Assembly: GCF_932294415.1 (NCBI RefSeq)
Contig: NC_065542.1
Span: forward strand, 41,567,942 to 41,631,941
Direction: 5' to 3'
Origin: Quercus robur
Lineage: Eukaryota; Streptophyta; Magnoliopsida; Fagales; Fagaceae
Length of the DNA stretch: 64,000 nt
A model generated the notes under the pieces. The model made no database searches. It was not told the DNA's origin and worked only from the letters and a program-made list of their open reading frames with translations. The translations under genes were made by a program, and so were the position numbers. Shown piece after piece: positions 11,932 to 22,158 of the stretch (position 1 is the first letter of the stretch; the number at the start of each line of letters is the position of its first letter).

Positions 11932-11945
11932 GGACAAGGGAGCAA
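11932..11945 (+). other. Element 1 polypurine tract
   Basis: GGACAAGGGAGCAA lies one base before the right LTR, where the plus-strand primer of reverse transcription is expected. Confidence 0.6.
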
Positions 11946-11946
11946 C

Positions 11947-12475
11947 TGATGGTGTCTAAAAATGACCAACTCCTTATTCATCCATAGAGTTCGTCCATAG
12001 AAAGGGAAGAGAGTGAAAACTCGTCCTTAGTCCACAAGGAATACAGACTGGCCGCTCGTCCGTCCTCCATAGAGATCTCTGGACGAGATCTGCTAACTGA
12101 TGAATAACCTCCCGTCCAACAGTGCTTAGGACAAGCCTAACAGCGGTTTCGATATGAAAAGATAACTGCTATAGCAGTTATCATGTTATACACTCCGGAC
12201 TACGTGAAAATTGGGGAAGTTATCCAACGGATAACCATTTTCCTAAACCTATAAAAGGGCACGAATCTCCTACCAAAAAAGGGGAAGTATTTTCCAGACA
12301 CTATCTCTCTTTAAATGAAGAATTCTTTGTTTTAGAAGAAAAGGCTAACTTTACCATCGGAGGGTTTGTGACCGGCCAACCCCGGTCTCCTCTGATCTCT
12401 TGTTTCTTATCCTTCAGGCCCTCAACATCATCACTATCCGTGCTGTTCAACTAACTAATTCCTTGATCGTTATTA
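11947..12475 (+). repeat. Element 1 right (3') LTR
   Basis: It has the same length (529 bp) as the left LTR, with about 28 substitutions. The terminal CA has become TA. A TATA box lies at 12250-12257. It is followed by the target duplication ATGTT at 12476-12480. Confidence 0.93.
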
Positions 12476-12594
12476 ATGTTAATTAAGTACCAACTTCCTC
12501 TATTATTGCCCTCTAATCTCTTCTGTGTATTATAAACAGGTATAGCACATGTGAACCTATAATATCAGCTGTCTTTATTTCATTAGGTTGGCAC

Positions 12595-12689
12595 GTACAT
12601 TGTAGACTCTCTTCTTTTTTTTTTCTTTTTTTCTTTTTTAAATGCTAATTAGTACATTTTTTTTAATGCTAATCTGTACATTGTAGACT
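12595..12689 (-). mobile_element. Probable micro-retroposon with 14-bp TSD
   Basis: GTACATTGTAGACT occurs at 12595-12608 and 12676-12689. The 67-bp insert starts T-rich and also contains AATGCTAAT twice, so a second small duplication may be nested inside. It resembles the simpler cases at 3308, 23146, 27348 and 34028 but is less clean. Confidence 0.55.
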
Positions 12690-13103
12690 TAATTGAATGA
12701 GTTTAAGATAACTTAACGATGTGTAGCTTCATAATTGCCTTTTGAGCAATTCAATGTCAAAACAACCTAATTAATTAGGTCGTTTTATATTTTCTTTTTA
12801 GATGGGAACGGATTGAATAGTGGAATCCCCAGCCACATTATCCCAGTCCCAAATCCTAACCCTTACTTTACGCAAACTCAATTTGATAAATGACTGAAAC
12901 CTATATTTTCTTGCAGATTTTGACAGTCAACGAGCAAACCGACCAAAAGTACTAGGTTTACAAAGAAGACAAATGTATATCCAAAACAAAAAATAATAAT
13001 AATATATGGAAACAACTTTTGCGAGAAAACCTACGATTGTGAATGATAGAAAAAAAAAATGGTGAGTTTATATGAAAATGATGATTTATTAATTCCAATT
13101 ATC

Positions 13104-13429
13104 TGTATTACCAAGTTGTGACAAAATGTATGATACTAGATGAACAAGATAACAACATTTACAAATTGTTCAAACATATTTTACTTTGTTTTCCAAGGAC
13201 TTGTGGACGAGGTACAAACCTACACGATGAGGATGACAATTTCTTGAAGGATTTAATAAATCACAGTTACTCGTGTTATTAAATTATGACAAAGTATATG
13301 ATAGTTGAAAGAAGAAGAAGATAACAATAATTACAAGTCGTCTAAGCATATTTTACTTTGTTTGTCTAGGACTTGTGGATGGACGGAAAGGTACACACAC
13401 ATGGCAATTTGTTGGAGGGTTTAATAAAT
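13104..13429. repeat. Diverged tandem duplication, about 158-bp unit x 2
   Basis: 13104-13261 and 13272-13429 align throughout. Shared blocks include CATATTTTACTTTGTTT, GGACTTGTGGA and a terminal TTTAATAAAT. Divergence is high, so the duplication is old. Confidence 0.75.
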
Positions 13430-13628
13430 GGAAGTCAACAAGCAAAGTCGAGATGTGCGCGGTTTCACATGGAGTACGATGGTCAACGGGCAATATCATG
13501 GAAATCTTGCCGACAAGGCTATGAATTTTAACAAGTTGTGGGGTACTGATCAAAGCTGAACAAACCATTGAGATTTTGAGATAGGTTAGGTTAGTTGCTG
13601 TAAGGGGGAAAAAAATTGATAGGTTCGT

Positions 13629-13672
13629 CAATGGCTATAGAAAAGCATGACAATGGCTATAGAAAAGCATGA
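13629..13672. repeat. Exact 22-bp tandem duplication
   Basis: CAATGGCTATAGAAAAGCAT plus GA is repeated head to tail without change. Confidence 0.9.
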
Positions 13673-13810
13673 CAATTGCTTATACAAGTTTGGCCAAAAA
13701 AAATCAAACCTAAATAATTTACATGACTAAACTGCCACAACGAAGTTCACATATTTTGACAAAGAACTAAAGTTATAGAAGAAAACCTCTGTCATGATTA
13801 AGTTCATGGA

Positions 13811-13852
13811 ATATATATATATATATGTGAGAGAGAGAGAGAGAGAGAGAGA
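13811..13852. repeat. TA/GA compound microsatellite
   Basis: A short TA tract is followed by TGTGA and about 12 GA units. Confidence 0.9.
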
Positions 13853-14393
13853 TACTGTGTTGATAACGAAAACAAATTTTTTGTTTACACAAATAGTGGG
13901 GTAGATGATTTCTATTCACTTGATGACATTCTACTATTCTTTAATAAAAATCTTCTATACATAATACTTTTTGTGTTTCATTTTATGCTTCACCAATTAC
14001 AAGTTATCACATAATCTTCCTTTTTTTCCTTATAAAATAATCAAATTTTAAAATGAAAAAATAAAAATAAAAAATAAAAAAGTTAAACACATACTAAGTT
14101 ATGATTGGTACTAAAGTATAAAGTGAAACAAATGTTTTCTTTTTGTTAGGAAGATGATTTCTATTCTTATGTTAGGTTTGTTTAGGATAAAGTTTGGTTA
14201 CAACTCCACTCAATATTTCTTTTTGGGACATAGAAATCCACCATTGGATTAAATTTATTCCTATATATATCTTTCATATTTGCAAAATTTTAAGAAAATC
14301 AGAGATTAATAGTTATATCATCAATAAATTGTTTAAATTTCAAACTTTTTTAGTATAAAATTATACATAAAAATCAAGTTTATAAATTGAATA

Positions 14394-15255
14394 GTAAATA
14401 ACATCCAATTGTCACAAAATTTGATATACGTGTTAAGAACAAAAAAACATGTAATTTAACGGTTAAATTTTCAAAATATGTAACAATGTTATTTTTTTTT
14501 AGTGGGCATTGTAGCCACTAGCTAGAACCAAGTTTGTAGCCAAATTTTGTCCGTCTGCTTATAGGTGAAATCATTCTCTATTAATTTATTTGTAAATAAG
14601 TTAAATAAAATTTATAGCGTCCATTCTAGATAATTTTCTTTATCATAAGGTCAAAAGACTCAAAACATCTTTCTTGTTTTGTATAGATGGAATCTGAAAT
14701 CAAATTCTTTTACTTGAGAACAAAAGGCTTTACCAATGCGTAATTATTCACTACTTTTAGAATTAAGAACCGCTATCTTATCTTTATTGGGGAAAAAAAT
14801 CATGACAGAAAAATATATGGTTAATGGACAATAATTAATAGCTGGCGTGTTGAATTTACATGTAAAATATCATTTTAATTTGACAATCAAGCTAATTTGG
14901 TGATCATTTGAAACTGTTTAAAGAACAATAAGAGAGCATCATTCCCAAAAAAAAAAAAAAAAATCCTAGTTGTTATCTTGATAGAATTTGGTAGTCCCTT
15001 AAGTCCAACTAAGGTTTGGTATATCTATTTGTAATAACTTTTTCCCCCTAATAGTTAGACTATACAATAGGTAATCCTTCCTTTCCCCCTTTTTTTGTTA
15101 GGGGGGGTAGGGTAAAACCTTTCCCTTATATCTCACCCATGATATGAGTGGAATTTGATTCTAAGTTTTTACTATGATGACACAAAAACCTCACCAATTA
15201 ACCAGCTTGTACCCTTTATAAAATAAAATAAACCGCAGTACTTCCTATATATTTT
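14394..15255. repeat. Flank duplication F, left copy
   Basis: This 862-bp noncoding segment, from GTAAATAACATCC to TCCTATATATTTT, is repeated almost identically at 18260-19143. I count roughly ten substitutions plus length changes in T and A runs, so about 1% divergence. The two copies flank element 5 in direct orientation, far longer than any target-site duplication. Confidence 0.93.
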
Positions 15256-16051
15256 GGGGACTGGGTTCAAGCACTTCTACTTATGGATGAAAGGTCTCAA
15301 GCCCAACTAGTCCAATACAATAAATTTGTAGAAAATGGGCTCAAGAACTAGGTCTTAGTCTGAACTACAACTACTAGACACGGTTATGTATGAGCTAAGT
15401 AACAAGAATATGGTTTAAAGCATGAAATTTTGTCCTCGGTCGTTTCATCCAAGGGACTTAGTATTCTTCTTCTTCCTTCGATACTTGGTTCAAGAGATTT
15501 CCAAGATCATGCAAACTACTACCGTCTTCTCCTTTTTCCCTCCTCCTGCCCTTCTTTTTTTGTGATCCCCCATTCTTGGAGGGTCACTCACATTATATAC
15601 TTCTCTCAGTCGATCTTGACCCTCTACCTGTTGATCATGCAAGTCATTACTCGAGTGCTCGTCTCATCAGCCACCTTCCCAAACCCTCTGTGAGTTGCGG
15701 CAACCAAGGCCGCACTGTTCAGGGGTCATTTCCTCATTAATGCGGCCAGAACGTTAGTTGGATGCATTCAATACGGAGGTGATAGTTTCTCCTTGAATTG
15801 TTCCTACACCATACGCCCATGGGTATCCTATTGTACTTGTCCTTCTCCTGGGGGCACTCTGGAAGGCTGCCTTTGCTGGCGTGCTGCTCTTTCCTCCTGG
15901 GATTTGGGATGCCGAGAGCAGGATCGTCCTCGACAATGTTTCTAGGCTATTTGGGCTTTCTTTGTTTGTCCTCGGCCATTTCTCCCTCCTCGGCGTGGGT
16001 CTCGAGCTCAGTATAAAGTGGGCCGGGGTTGTCAAATTCTTTGGCCCCACA
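15256..16051 (-). repeat. Element 5 left (3') LTR
   Basis: It aligns with 17461-18259. On the plus strand its left edge starts at GGGGACTGGG and lacks the terminal TGTA present in the other copy. It ends at CCCCACA. The missing terminal bases argue against a clean integrase-made left junction. Confidence 0.88.
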
Positions 16052-16053
16052 AT

Positions 16054-16066
16054 AGCCCCTCAAAAT
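16054..16066 (-). other. Element 5 probable polypurine tract
   Basis: On the minus strand the run TTTGAGGGGC directly precedes the TGTGGGGCC start of the LTR, as expected for a plus-strand primer. Confidence 0.5.
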
Positions 16067-16332
16067 CCTACTGTCCAGCTCCTCGGACGAAGATGAGGGT
16101 TTTGGTGACATCGGGCCTTTGTCATGGCTTGTCAAGTCTTGTCATCCATCAATACCAGAGCCTCTTCACTAGCCTGAGGCACGTTCTTGACGCCTTGGTA
16201 TATGAAGCGTGTCTTCATTAAATTCTAGCGGCTCTGTGCTCCCCACGTTCAACGGTACGATGATAATCTAACGGTGGAGATTTCCTTACCTTTATGGGCG
16301 GGAAAACCCACACAGTTACTTTTAATGGGAGG

Positions 16333-16340
16333 TATAAATA
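16333..16340 (+). promoter_or_regulatory. TATA-like box on the antisense strand of element 5
   Basis: TATAAATA on the plus strand (antisense to the element) lies inside the internal region near the 3' LTR. About 145 bp further on is a good splice donor (TCTGTAAGT near 16480). The layout echoes the antisense promoter of element 1, but no antisense coding region remains. Confidence 0.4.
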
Positions 16341-16540
16341 CCCATTTGAACTGAGTTGTCTCTTTACCTTTGCACTTAAGAGTTATTGCGCACATATCCT
16401 GAGTTCAATCAAACTTCCAGCCAAACTCAAGTCTCTTTCCAGTATAAAAAGCCTGTCCGAGGAGCTTTTCCTCCTTTCTGTAAGTTTTCTTCTCTCTCCA
16501 ATTCACATTTTCTCTCTTTTAAGTTTCTTCTTCTCTAAAG

Positions 16541-16855
16541 TAACTAGTTTCCTCATAGGTTTGAGTCCGAAGACCATGCGAGACCTTGGTTCTGTCTAGC
16601 ACTTAGATTCTTCATGAAGTAACTAGTTTCCCCATAGGTTTGAGTCCGAGAACCATGCAAGACCTTGGTTCTGTCTAGCATTTAGATTCTTCATGAAGTA
16701 ACTAGTTTCCCCATAAGTTTGAGTCTGAGGACCATGCAAGACCTTGGTTCTGTCTAACACTTAGATTCTTCTTTGAAGTAACTAGTTTCCCCATAAGTTT
16801 GAGTCTGAGGACCATGCAAGACCTTGGTTCTGTCTAGTACTTAGTCATTTAGAAA
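16541..16855. repeat. Element 5 tandem array, 79-80 bp x 4
   Basis: Four copies start at 16541, 16620, 16699 and 16779. Each contains TAACTAGTTTCC, GGTTTGAGTC and GACCTTGGTTCTGTCTA. The last copy is truncated. Confidence 0.9.
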
Positions 16856-16862
16856 GTTGTCA

Positions 16863-17104
16863 GTGTGCGTTAATTTCTCCAAAACCGGAGGTCCGAGGAC
16901 CCAACATAGCTAAGTTTCTGTTTAACCACTTCAAAAGATTCTGGTACGTGTTAATTTCTCCAAAGCAGGAGGTCCGAGGATCCGACATAGCTAAGGTTCT
17001 GTTTAACCGCTTCGGAAGATTTTGGTGCGTGTTAATTTCCCCAAAGCAGGAGGTCTGAGGACCCGACATAGCTAAGGTTCTGTTTAACCGCTTCAAAAGA
17101 TTCT
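16863..17104. repeat. Element 5 tandem array, 81 bp x 3
   Basis: Three copies begin near 16863, 16944 and 17025, each with GTTAATTTC, GGAGGTC, CGACATAGCTAAGGTTCTG or a close variant, and a TTTAACC...TTC end. The 81-bp unit is a multiple of three, which is why a minus-strand open frame with a 27-residue repeat appears here. I do not think it is a gene. Confidence 0.88.
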
Positions 17105-17440
17105 GCTTTGGCCCTCGGCTTTTTTCTCCAAAGGGAATTCAGCGAACCGAACTACTAGACCCGCGAGAACTAGCCCTTTGACAAGTGCACGGGGCACATA
17201 CTTGACGTCAGAAGCCCCTAGAACTGCACTTCGTTTAGCAATCCTTTCTGCGTAATCAGTACTTCGAGGTGTAGACCTAAGCGGAAGCTGAGTTATGACA
17301 ACGACAATGTGTTTTTGGAAATAATAGGGAAGCTTTCGTGTAGCTTACGCCACTGCCAAAATGGTCTTCTCGAGGGACTCTTGCTTATAGGAGCTTGATC
17401 CCACCATGATTAACCGTTGCATTCACTAACGCACAAACTC

Positions 17441-17458
17441 TTCCCACAGACGACACCA
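17441..17458 (-). other. Element 5 primer binding site
   Basis: On the minus strand TGGTGTCGTCTGTGGGAA follows the right LTR after two bases. It is closely related to the sites of elements 1 and 2 and fixes the orientation of element 5 as minus. Confidence 0.8.
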
Positions 17459-17460
17459 AT

Positions 17461-18259
17461 TGTAGGGACTGGGTTCGAGCACTTCTACTTATGGATGAAA
17501 GGTCTCAAGCCCAACTAGCCCAATACAATAAATTTGTAGAGAATGAGTTCAAGAACTAGGTCTTAGTCTGAACTACAACTACTAGACACGGTTATGTATG
17601 AGTTGAGTAACAAGGATATGGTTTAAAGCATGAAATTTTGTCCTCGGGCATTTCGTCCGAGGGACTTAGTATTCTTCTTCTTCCTTCGATACTTGGTTAC
17701 AGAGGTTTCCAAGATCATGTAGACTACTACTGTCTTCTCCTTTTTCTCTCCTCCTGCCTTTCTTTTTTTGTGATCCCCCATTCTTGGAGGGTCTCTCACA
17801 TTATATACTTCTCCCAGTCGATCTTGACCCTCCACCTGTTGATCATGCAGGTCATTACTCGAGTGTTCGTCCTATCAGCTACCTTCCTAAACCCTCTGTG
17901 AATTGCGGCAACCAAGGCCGTACTGCTCAGGGGCCATTTCCTCATTAATGCAGCCAGAACGTTAGTTGGGTGCATTCAATGCGAAGGTGACAGTTTCTCC
18001 TTGAATTGTTCCTACACCATATGCCCATAGGTATCCTATTGTACTTGTCCTTTTCCTGGGGGCGCTCTGGGAGGTTGCCTTTGCCGGCGTGCTGCTCTTT
18101 CCTCCTAGGATTTGGGATGCTGAGAGCAGGATCGTCCTCGGCAACGTTTCTAGGCTATTTGGGCTTTCTTTGTTCGTCCTTGGCCATTTCTCCCTCCTCG
18201 GCGTGGGTCTTGAGCTCAGTATAAAGTGGGCCGAGGTTGTCAAATTCTTTGGCCTCACA
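17461..18259 (-). repeat. Element 5 right (5') LTR
   Basis: Plus-strand edges are TGTAGGGACT and GGCCTCACA, so on the minus strand it begins TG and ends CA. A TATA-like TATATAA on the minus strand (17801-17807) is the likely promoter. Confidence 0.88.
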
Positions 18260-19143
18260 GTAAATAACATCCAATTGTCACAAAATTTGATATACGTGTT
18301 AAGAACATAAAAAACATGTAATTTAACGGTTAAATTTTCAAAATATGTAACAATGTTATTTTTTTTAGTGGGCATTGTAGCCACTAGCTAGAACCAAGTT
18401 TGTAGCCAAATTTTGTCCGTCTACTTATAGGTGAAATCATTCTCTATTAATTTATTTGTAAATAAGTTAAATAAAATTTATAGCGTCCATTCTAGATAAT
18501 TTTCTTTATCATAAGGTCAAAAGACTCAAAACATCTTTCTTGTTTTGTATAGATGGAATCTGAAATCAAATTCTTTTACTTGAGAACAAAAGGCTTTACC
18601 AATGCGTAATTATTCACTACTTTTAGAATTAAGAACCGCTATCTTATCTTTATTGGGGAAAAAAATCATGACAGAAAAATATATGGTTAATGGACAAAAA
18701 TTAATAGCTGGCGTGTTGAATTTACATGTAAAATATCATTTTAATTTGACAATCAAGCTAATTTGGTGATCATTTGAAACTGTTTAAAGAACAATAAGAG
18801 AGCATCATTCCCAAAAAAAAAAAAAAAAATCCTAGTTGTTATCTTGATAGAATTTGGTAGTCCCTTAAGTCCAACTAAGGTTTGGTATATCTATTTGTAA
18901 TAACTTTTTCCCCCTAATAGTTAGACTATACAATAGGTTATCCTTCCTTTCCCTTTTTTTTTTTTTTTTTTCTTTTTTTTTTTTTTAGGGGGGGGTGGGG
19001 TAAAACCTTTCCCTTATATCTCACCCATGATATGAGTGGAATTTGATTCTAAGTTTTTACTATGATGACACAAAAACCTCACCAATTAACCAGCTTGTAC
19101 CCTCTATAAAATAAAATAAACCACGGTAGTTCCTATATATTTT
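18260..19143. repeat. Flank duplication F, right copy
   Basis: It is the second copy of the segment at 14394-15255, a little longer because of an expanded T tract near 18953-18986. After this copy the sequence continues with CCTTTATTTT, which is presumably the original right flank. Confidence 0.93.
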
Positions 19144-19205
19144 CCTTTATTTTAATATTAAGCATCCTAGGATGGACCTCTACACGTGCTACACACACGT
19201 CTCAA

Positions 19206-19207
<2 letters not shown>

Positions 19208-19242
<35 letters not shown>
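19208..19242. repeat. (CT)n microsatellite
   Basis: About 16 CT units. Confidence 0.95.
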
Positions 19243-19245
<3 letters not shown>

Positions 19246-19338
19246 TGGCCAGTTGAAAAAAATTATAAATATAATAGAATTTTAACCCATAATGTATGTT
19301 TCATGATGATTGTTTTTTATCATCAGGTCAAGACTTAA

Positions 19339-19477
19339 AAGACTTGGGAGTTGAATAACGGACTTAGAGTTCAATCCATGTCTACACTAAAAACTGATTG
19401 GTATTTTGGTCTAATGATAAATAGTTATCATTAGAAGTAGATGTCATAGGTTGAAACTCTCACTTCCAAAAAAAAAA
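19339..19477 (+). mobile_element. SINE copy 1, 5'-truncated, 12-bp TSD
   Basis: The element is flanked by exact copies of GTCAAGACTTAA (19327-19338 and 19478-19489). It ends in an A run and aligns with SINE copy 2 from its GTTGAATAA region onward, including a degraded box B (GAGTTCAATCC), but lacks the box A end. It was mobilised by LINE machinery and is now silent. Confidence 0.88.
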
Positions 19478-19526
19478 GTCAAGACTTAAGATACTAATCA
19501 ATTTTTTGTGTAAACAAGATTTAAAT

Positions 19527-19688
19527 TAGTGGGTTCCCATTAGCTCAACTAGTAAAGTCTCTGATGGTTGAATAAGAAATTTGGGGTTCAATCCCCGCAT
19601 ATACCAAAAACCAATTAATGTCTTGCTTTGACGATAAAGAGTTATCATCAGGAGCAAACGCCATATGTTGTAACTCTCTAAAAAAAAG
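19527..19688 (+). mobile_element. SINE copy 2, full length, 9-bp TSD
   Basis: It is flanked by exact GATTTAAAT (19518-19526 and 19689-19697). It contains a box A-like TAGCTCAACTAGT and a near-consensus box B GGTTCAATCCC, the internal RNA polymerase III promoter of tRNA-derived SINEs. The body is about 150 bp and ends in an A run. It belongs to the same family as the copy 190 bp upstream. Confidence 0.9.
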
Positions 19689-19870
19689 GATTTAAATCAT
19701 AAATATGTTATCCCATGACAAAAGACTTTATGAGTTAAACTAAATTGCTTGATAATTTAGGAGTTTATTGTCTTGAAATTCGGCTGTATGGAATTGTTTA
19801 AATTCAAATTATTCCTTTTTAAAATCCAAAAGACGTCCTAATTTATTGTTGATCCCTTTGATAGTTAGTA

Positions 19871-19873
<3 letters not shown>

Positions 19874-19949
<76 letters not shown>
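19874..19949. repeat. (CT)n followed by a 39-bp poly(A)
   Basis: About 18 CT units run directly into a long A tract. It may be the tail of an old retroposon; no body is recognisable. Confidence 0.9.
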
Positions 19950-19951
<2 letters not shown>

Positions 19952-20697
19952 ATGGTGGCTAAACAATCGTTTTCATGTAGCCAATTCCTAGGGCTTCAAC
20001 AATGGACGGACATTGTAGCGTTCATACCATGTACCAATATGCCATTGACTTGCGTACATTGATGCAATAATGCCGTATGGAATTCTTCTTCAAATTCAAT
20101 TCGCAATATCCAATATGGTATTGCTTAGAAGTCTGGTATTGCCTTGTGAAAGCATTCTAACGATTTTAGGAACATATATTGAAGGAACCCCTTTTGTTTT
20201 CAAATCTGAAAATACGAAATTGTTATGCTTAATTGCTTAGCCCAAAAGAAAATTCGCAATTGCTAACCAAAAAAATTCCTTTTATGCTAACCATAGCTTG
20301 TCTTAGTGGCTAACCGAGTTTGCAGTTCAAAATCTTTTTCCCCAAAACCTTTAAGCACTTTGTGCATACCAATTAACCTGCAAGTCCCTTGGCTAATTTA
20401 CAATTTTTAATTGAGTTTAAATTCAATTCTATTTTTAAACCATCTATTAGAATTTTGGAAAAATTTTAAATAAAAAAATATTAAAAACTATCATAATGAC
20501 CTATTAATAAATACCATAATTATTAAGTTTCATATGTAAACAGGAAATTTAAAAGATGATAATTATAAATGACAACTATAATTATTAAATTTTATTGCTA
20601 GACAAAAAAAAAATTAAATATTTTGTTAAATTTTCCAGTGCATTGTACAGACTTTTGAGTAATTTATAGTCTAAACAGCATTAATAGGTAATTAGAA
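19950..20697. other. AT-rich noncoding spacer
   Basis: I see no gene or mobile element in this stretch. Confidence 0.5.
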
Positions 20698-20789
20698 GAA
20701 TATACTAATTTGTTTATGAGAATATCTCAGGATCTACTAATTTTTGGGAATATTCTTCCTTTTTCCTTTTTGTTGAGAAAAGAATATAC
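20698..20789. promoter_or_regulatory. Cluster of three P1BS (PHR1-binding) motifs
   Basis: GNATATNC matches lie at 20698-20705 (GAATATAC), 20748-20755 (GAATATTC) and 20782-20789 (GAATATAC). P1BS is the binding site of the PHR1-type MYB factors that switch on phosphate-starvation genes. The cluster lies about 1.2 kb upstream of the TATA box of the phosphate transporter. Function here is inferred, not shown. Confidence 0.55.
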
Positions 20790-21957
20790 TAATTTATACT
20801 AAAACATCCTAACATAAGCTGGAATGCCATTTACTAACCCATTCGGGGCATTGTGTTGCTTTACTTTCCTAACTAGCACATGGGAAAAATGAAGGCTTTC
20901 CTTGAAATTACATTCCACTATGTCTATGCGTTGCGCAGCCAATTCATGTAACACACACACGCTCTGGACTCCAAGTTTGACATCGCTTGAGTTTTACTAT
21001 ATACATACGACTTAGAAAAAATGAAAAAGGCAAATGTTAGTGGAGGACACAAGAACTCCTATGTTGGGACCAGCTTTTAAGTAAAAAAATCAACCCCCCT
21101 AATTATGATTTCGCTAATAAATTATTATTATTAGTAATTAATCAATGAAAAACCAAAACCAAATACAAATACTAATAAAATAATTAATGGTGTAAAACTG
21201 ACCAAAGTAAAAATAATTCTTCTACTTAGGGTTCGTTTAGGATCTGCTTATTTTTCTGAAACTAAAATTTTTTTTGTTGAAAGTACTATAAATAAAGGTA
21301 AAAGTTAACTGAAATAGTACAGTGAAATTCATAAATAATACCAAAAACTACCATGGGACATATGAATAATAGCAAAAATAAGCTAAATAGTCAAATAAGT
21401 TGGCAAAATAATTTTTACTAAACAAATACTTAAACTACTACCACAACTTTTATTAAAATTTGTGAAGTGATTTACTGTGAGTGATAAACAACTAATTTTA
21501 TATAGACTCATTACATTTTATTTATCACACACAATCAGATAATTAAAAATTGTGACAATCTAAGGATAATACTTATTACACACAAGTTGTTACATATAAT
21601 TTTACATAACCTATTTTTGAACCAAAATCATGACTTGAAATCATCGTTTTCATGTTCAAAAAGTGTGACTTTAAATTATGATATGATTTTAAAAATCGGA
21701 TCGAACTGATTGATTCAATTGCGAACTAAACTCTTAATAGTTTGTGCGTAAAGACGACCCTAGCATAAAAGTTGTATTAACATACTCTCTCTAATAAAAA
21801 AAAATAATAAATAAAGAGAGGAAATGCGGCGTATGTATTAATTTGACTAAAAAAAAATTTGACTAAAAAGAGGGAGAGAAAAAGGAGTGTGGACTAAGAA
21901 TTATGCTGGTGATTACTGATTGGAAGGTTATTGGGAACTGTGTGTTTAATGTTTTGG
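20790..21957. other. Upstream region of the phosphate transporter
   Basis: AT-rich, noncoding. Apart from the P1BS cluster to its left and the TATA box to its right I recognise no specific regulatory site. Confidence 0.5.
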
Positions 21958-21965
21958 TATAAATA
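21958..21965 (+). promoter_or_regulatory. TATA box of the PHT1 gene
   Basis: TATAAATA, followed by a CT-rich leader. A start of transcription near 21990 would fit the usual spacing. Confidence 0.65.
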
Positions 21966-21989
21966 CAAGGTTGCGCCTTCTCGTTTTCC

Positions 21990-22061
21990 CACCACCATCT
22001 CTAATATTTTCTTTCGCATCCTTTGCTCTGCTCACTTGCTTGCTTTCTTTCCAACAAACAC

Positions 22062-22110
<49 letters not shown>

Positions 22111-22158
22111 TCCACTCTTTCTTTGCTTTGGATTCTCAGATACATAGAAAAGCTTCAG
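21990..22158 (+). other. PHT1 5' UTR exon 1 (predicted)
   Basis: The predicted leader includes a (CT)n tract at 22067-22106, a common feature of plant 5' leaders, and ends at CAG before GTCAGT. The exact start is a guess from the TATA box. Confidence 0.55.
22067..22106. repeat. (CT)n microsatellite in the PHT1 leader
   Basis: About 20 CT units. Length changes here would alter the leader but not the protein. Confidence 0.9.

Larger units (their letters stand above)
4194..12475 (+). mobile_element. Element 1: complete Ty3/gypsy (Tat lineage) LTR retrotransposon
   Basis: The element has two 529-bp LTRs, a tRNA-type primer binding site, a gag-pol frame on the plus strand, a spliced antisense gene downstream of pol, a purine tract before the right LTR, and a 5-bp target duplication (ATGTT). 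By eye the LTRs differ at about 28 positions (about 5%), so the insertion is not recent. It is placed in the Tat lineage because pol carries a second, archaeal-type RNase H between the usual RNase H and integrase, and because of the antisense gene. The element is non-autonomous: an internal deletion removed the end of gag, the protease and the start of RT, and pol has many stops. Confidence 0.93.
12690..14393. other. Noncoding spacer with local duplications
   Basis: No gene is recognisable. It holds a two-copy repeat (13104-13429), a 22-bp duplication (13629-13672), and a TA/GA microsatellite near 13808-13852. The rest is AT-rich. Confidence 0.5.
15256..18259 (-). mobile_element. Element 5: non-autonomous LTR retrotransposon
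   Basis: Two about 797-bp LTRs enclose only about 1.4 kb with no gag or pol. Orientation is minus: the primer binding site, read on the minus strand, sits next to the right LTR, and a purine-rich tract sits next to the left one. The LTRs share the CCTCGG-rich style of element 2 and start, on the plus strand, with GGGACTGGG. The internal region has two tandem arrays. No matching 5-bp target duplication flanks it; instead it sits between the two copies of segment F. About 6% divergence in the first 200 bp of the LTRs makes them older than the F duplication. Confidence 0.85.

Noticed and set aside
16541-17104. CRISPR-like spaced repeats
   Set aside because: Units of 79-81 bp are directly adjoining with no unique spacers; this is a plant retroelement, so an ordinary tandem array is the explanation.
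15798-18310. Pairs of similar open frames at 15798-16096 and 18006-18310
   Set aside because: They lie in the two LTRs of element 5 and are similar only because the LTRs are.
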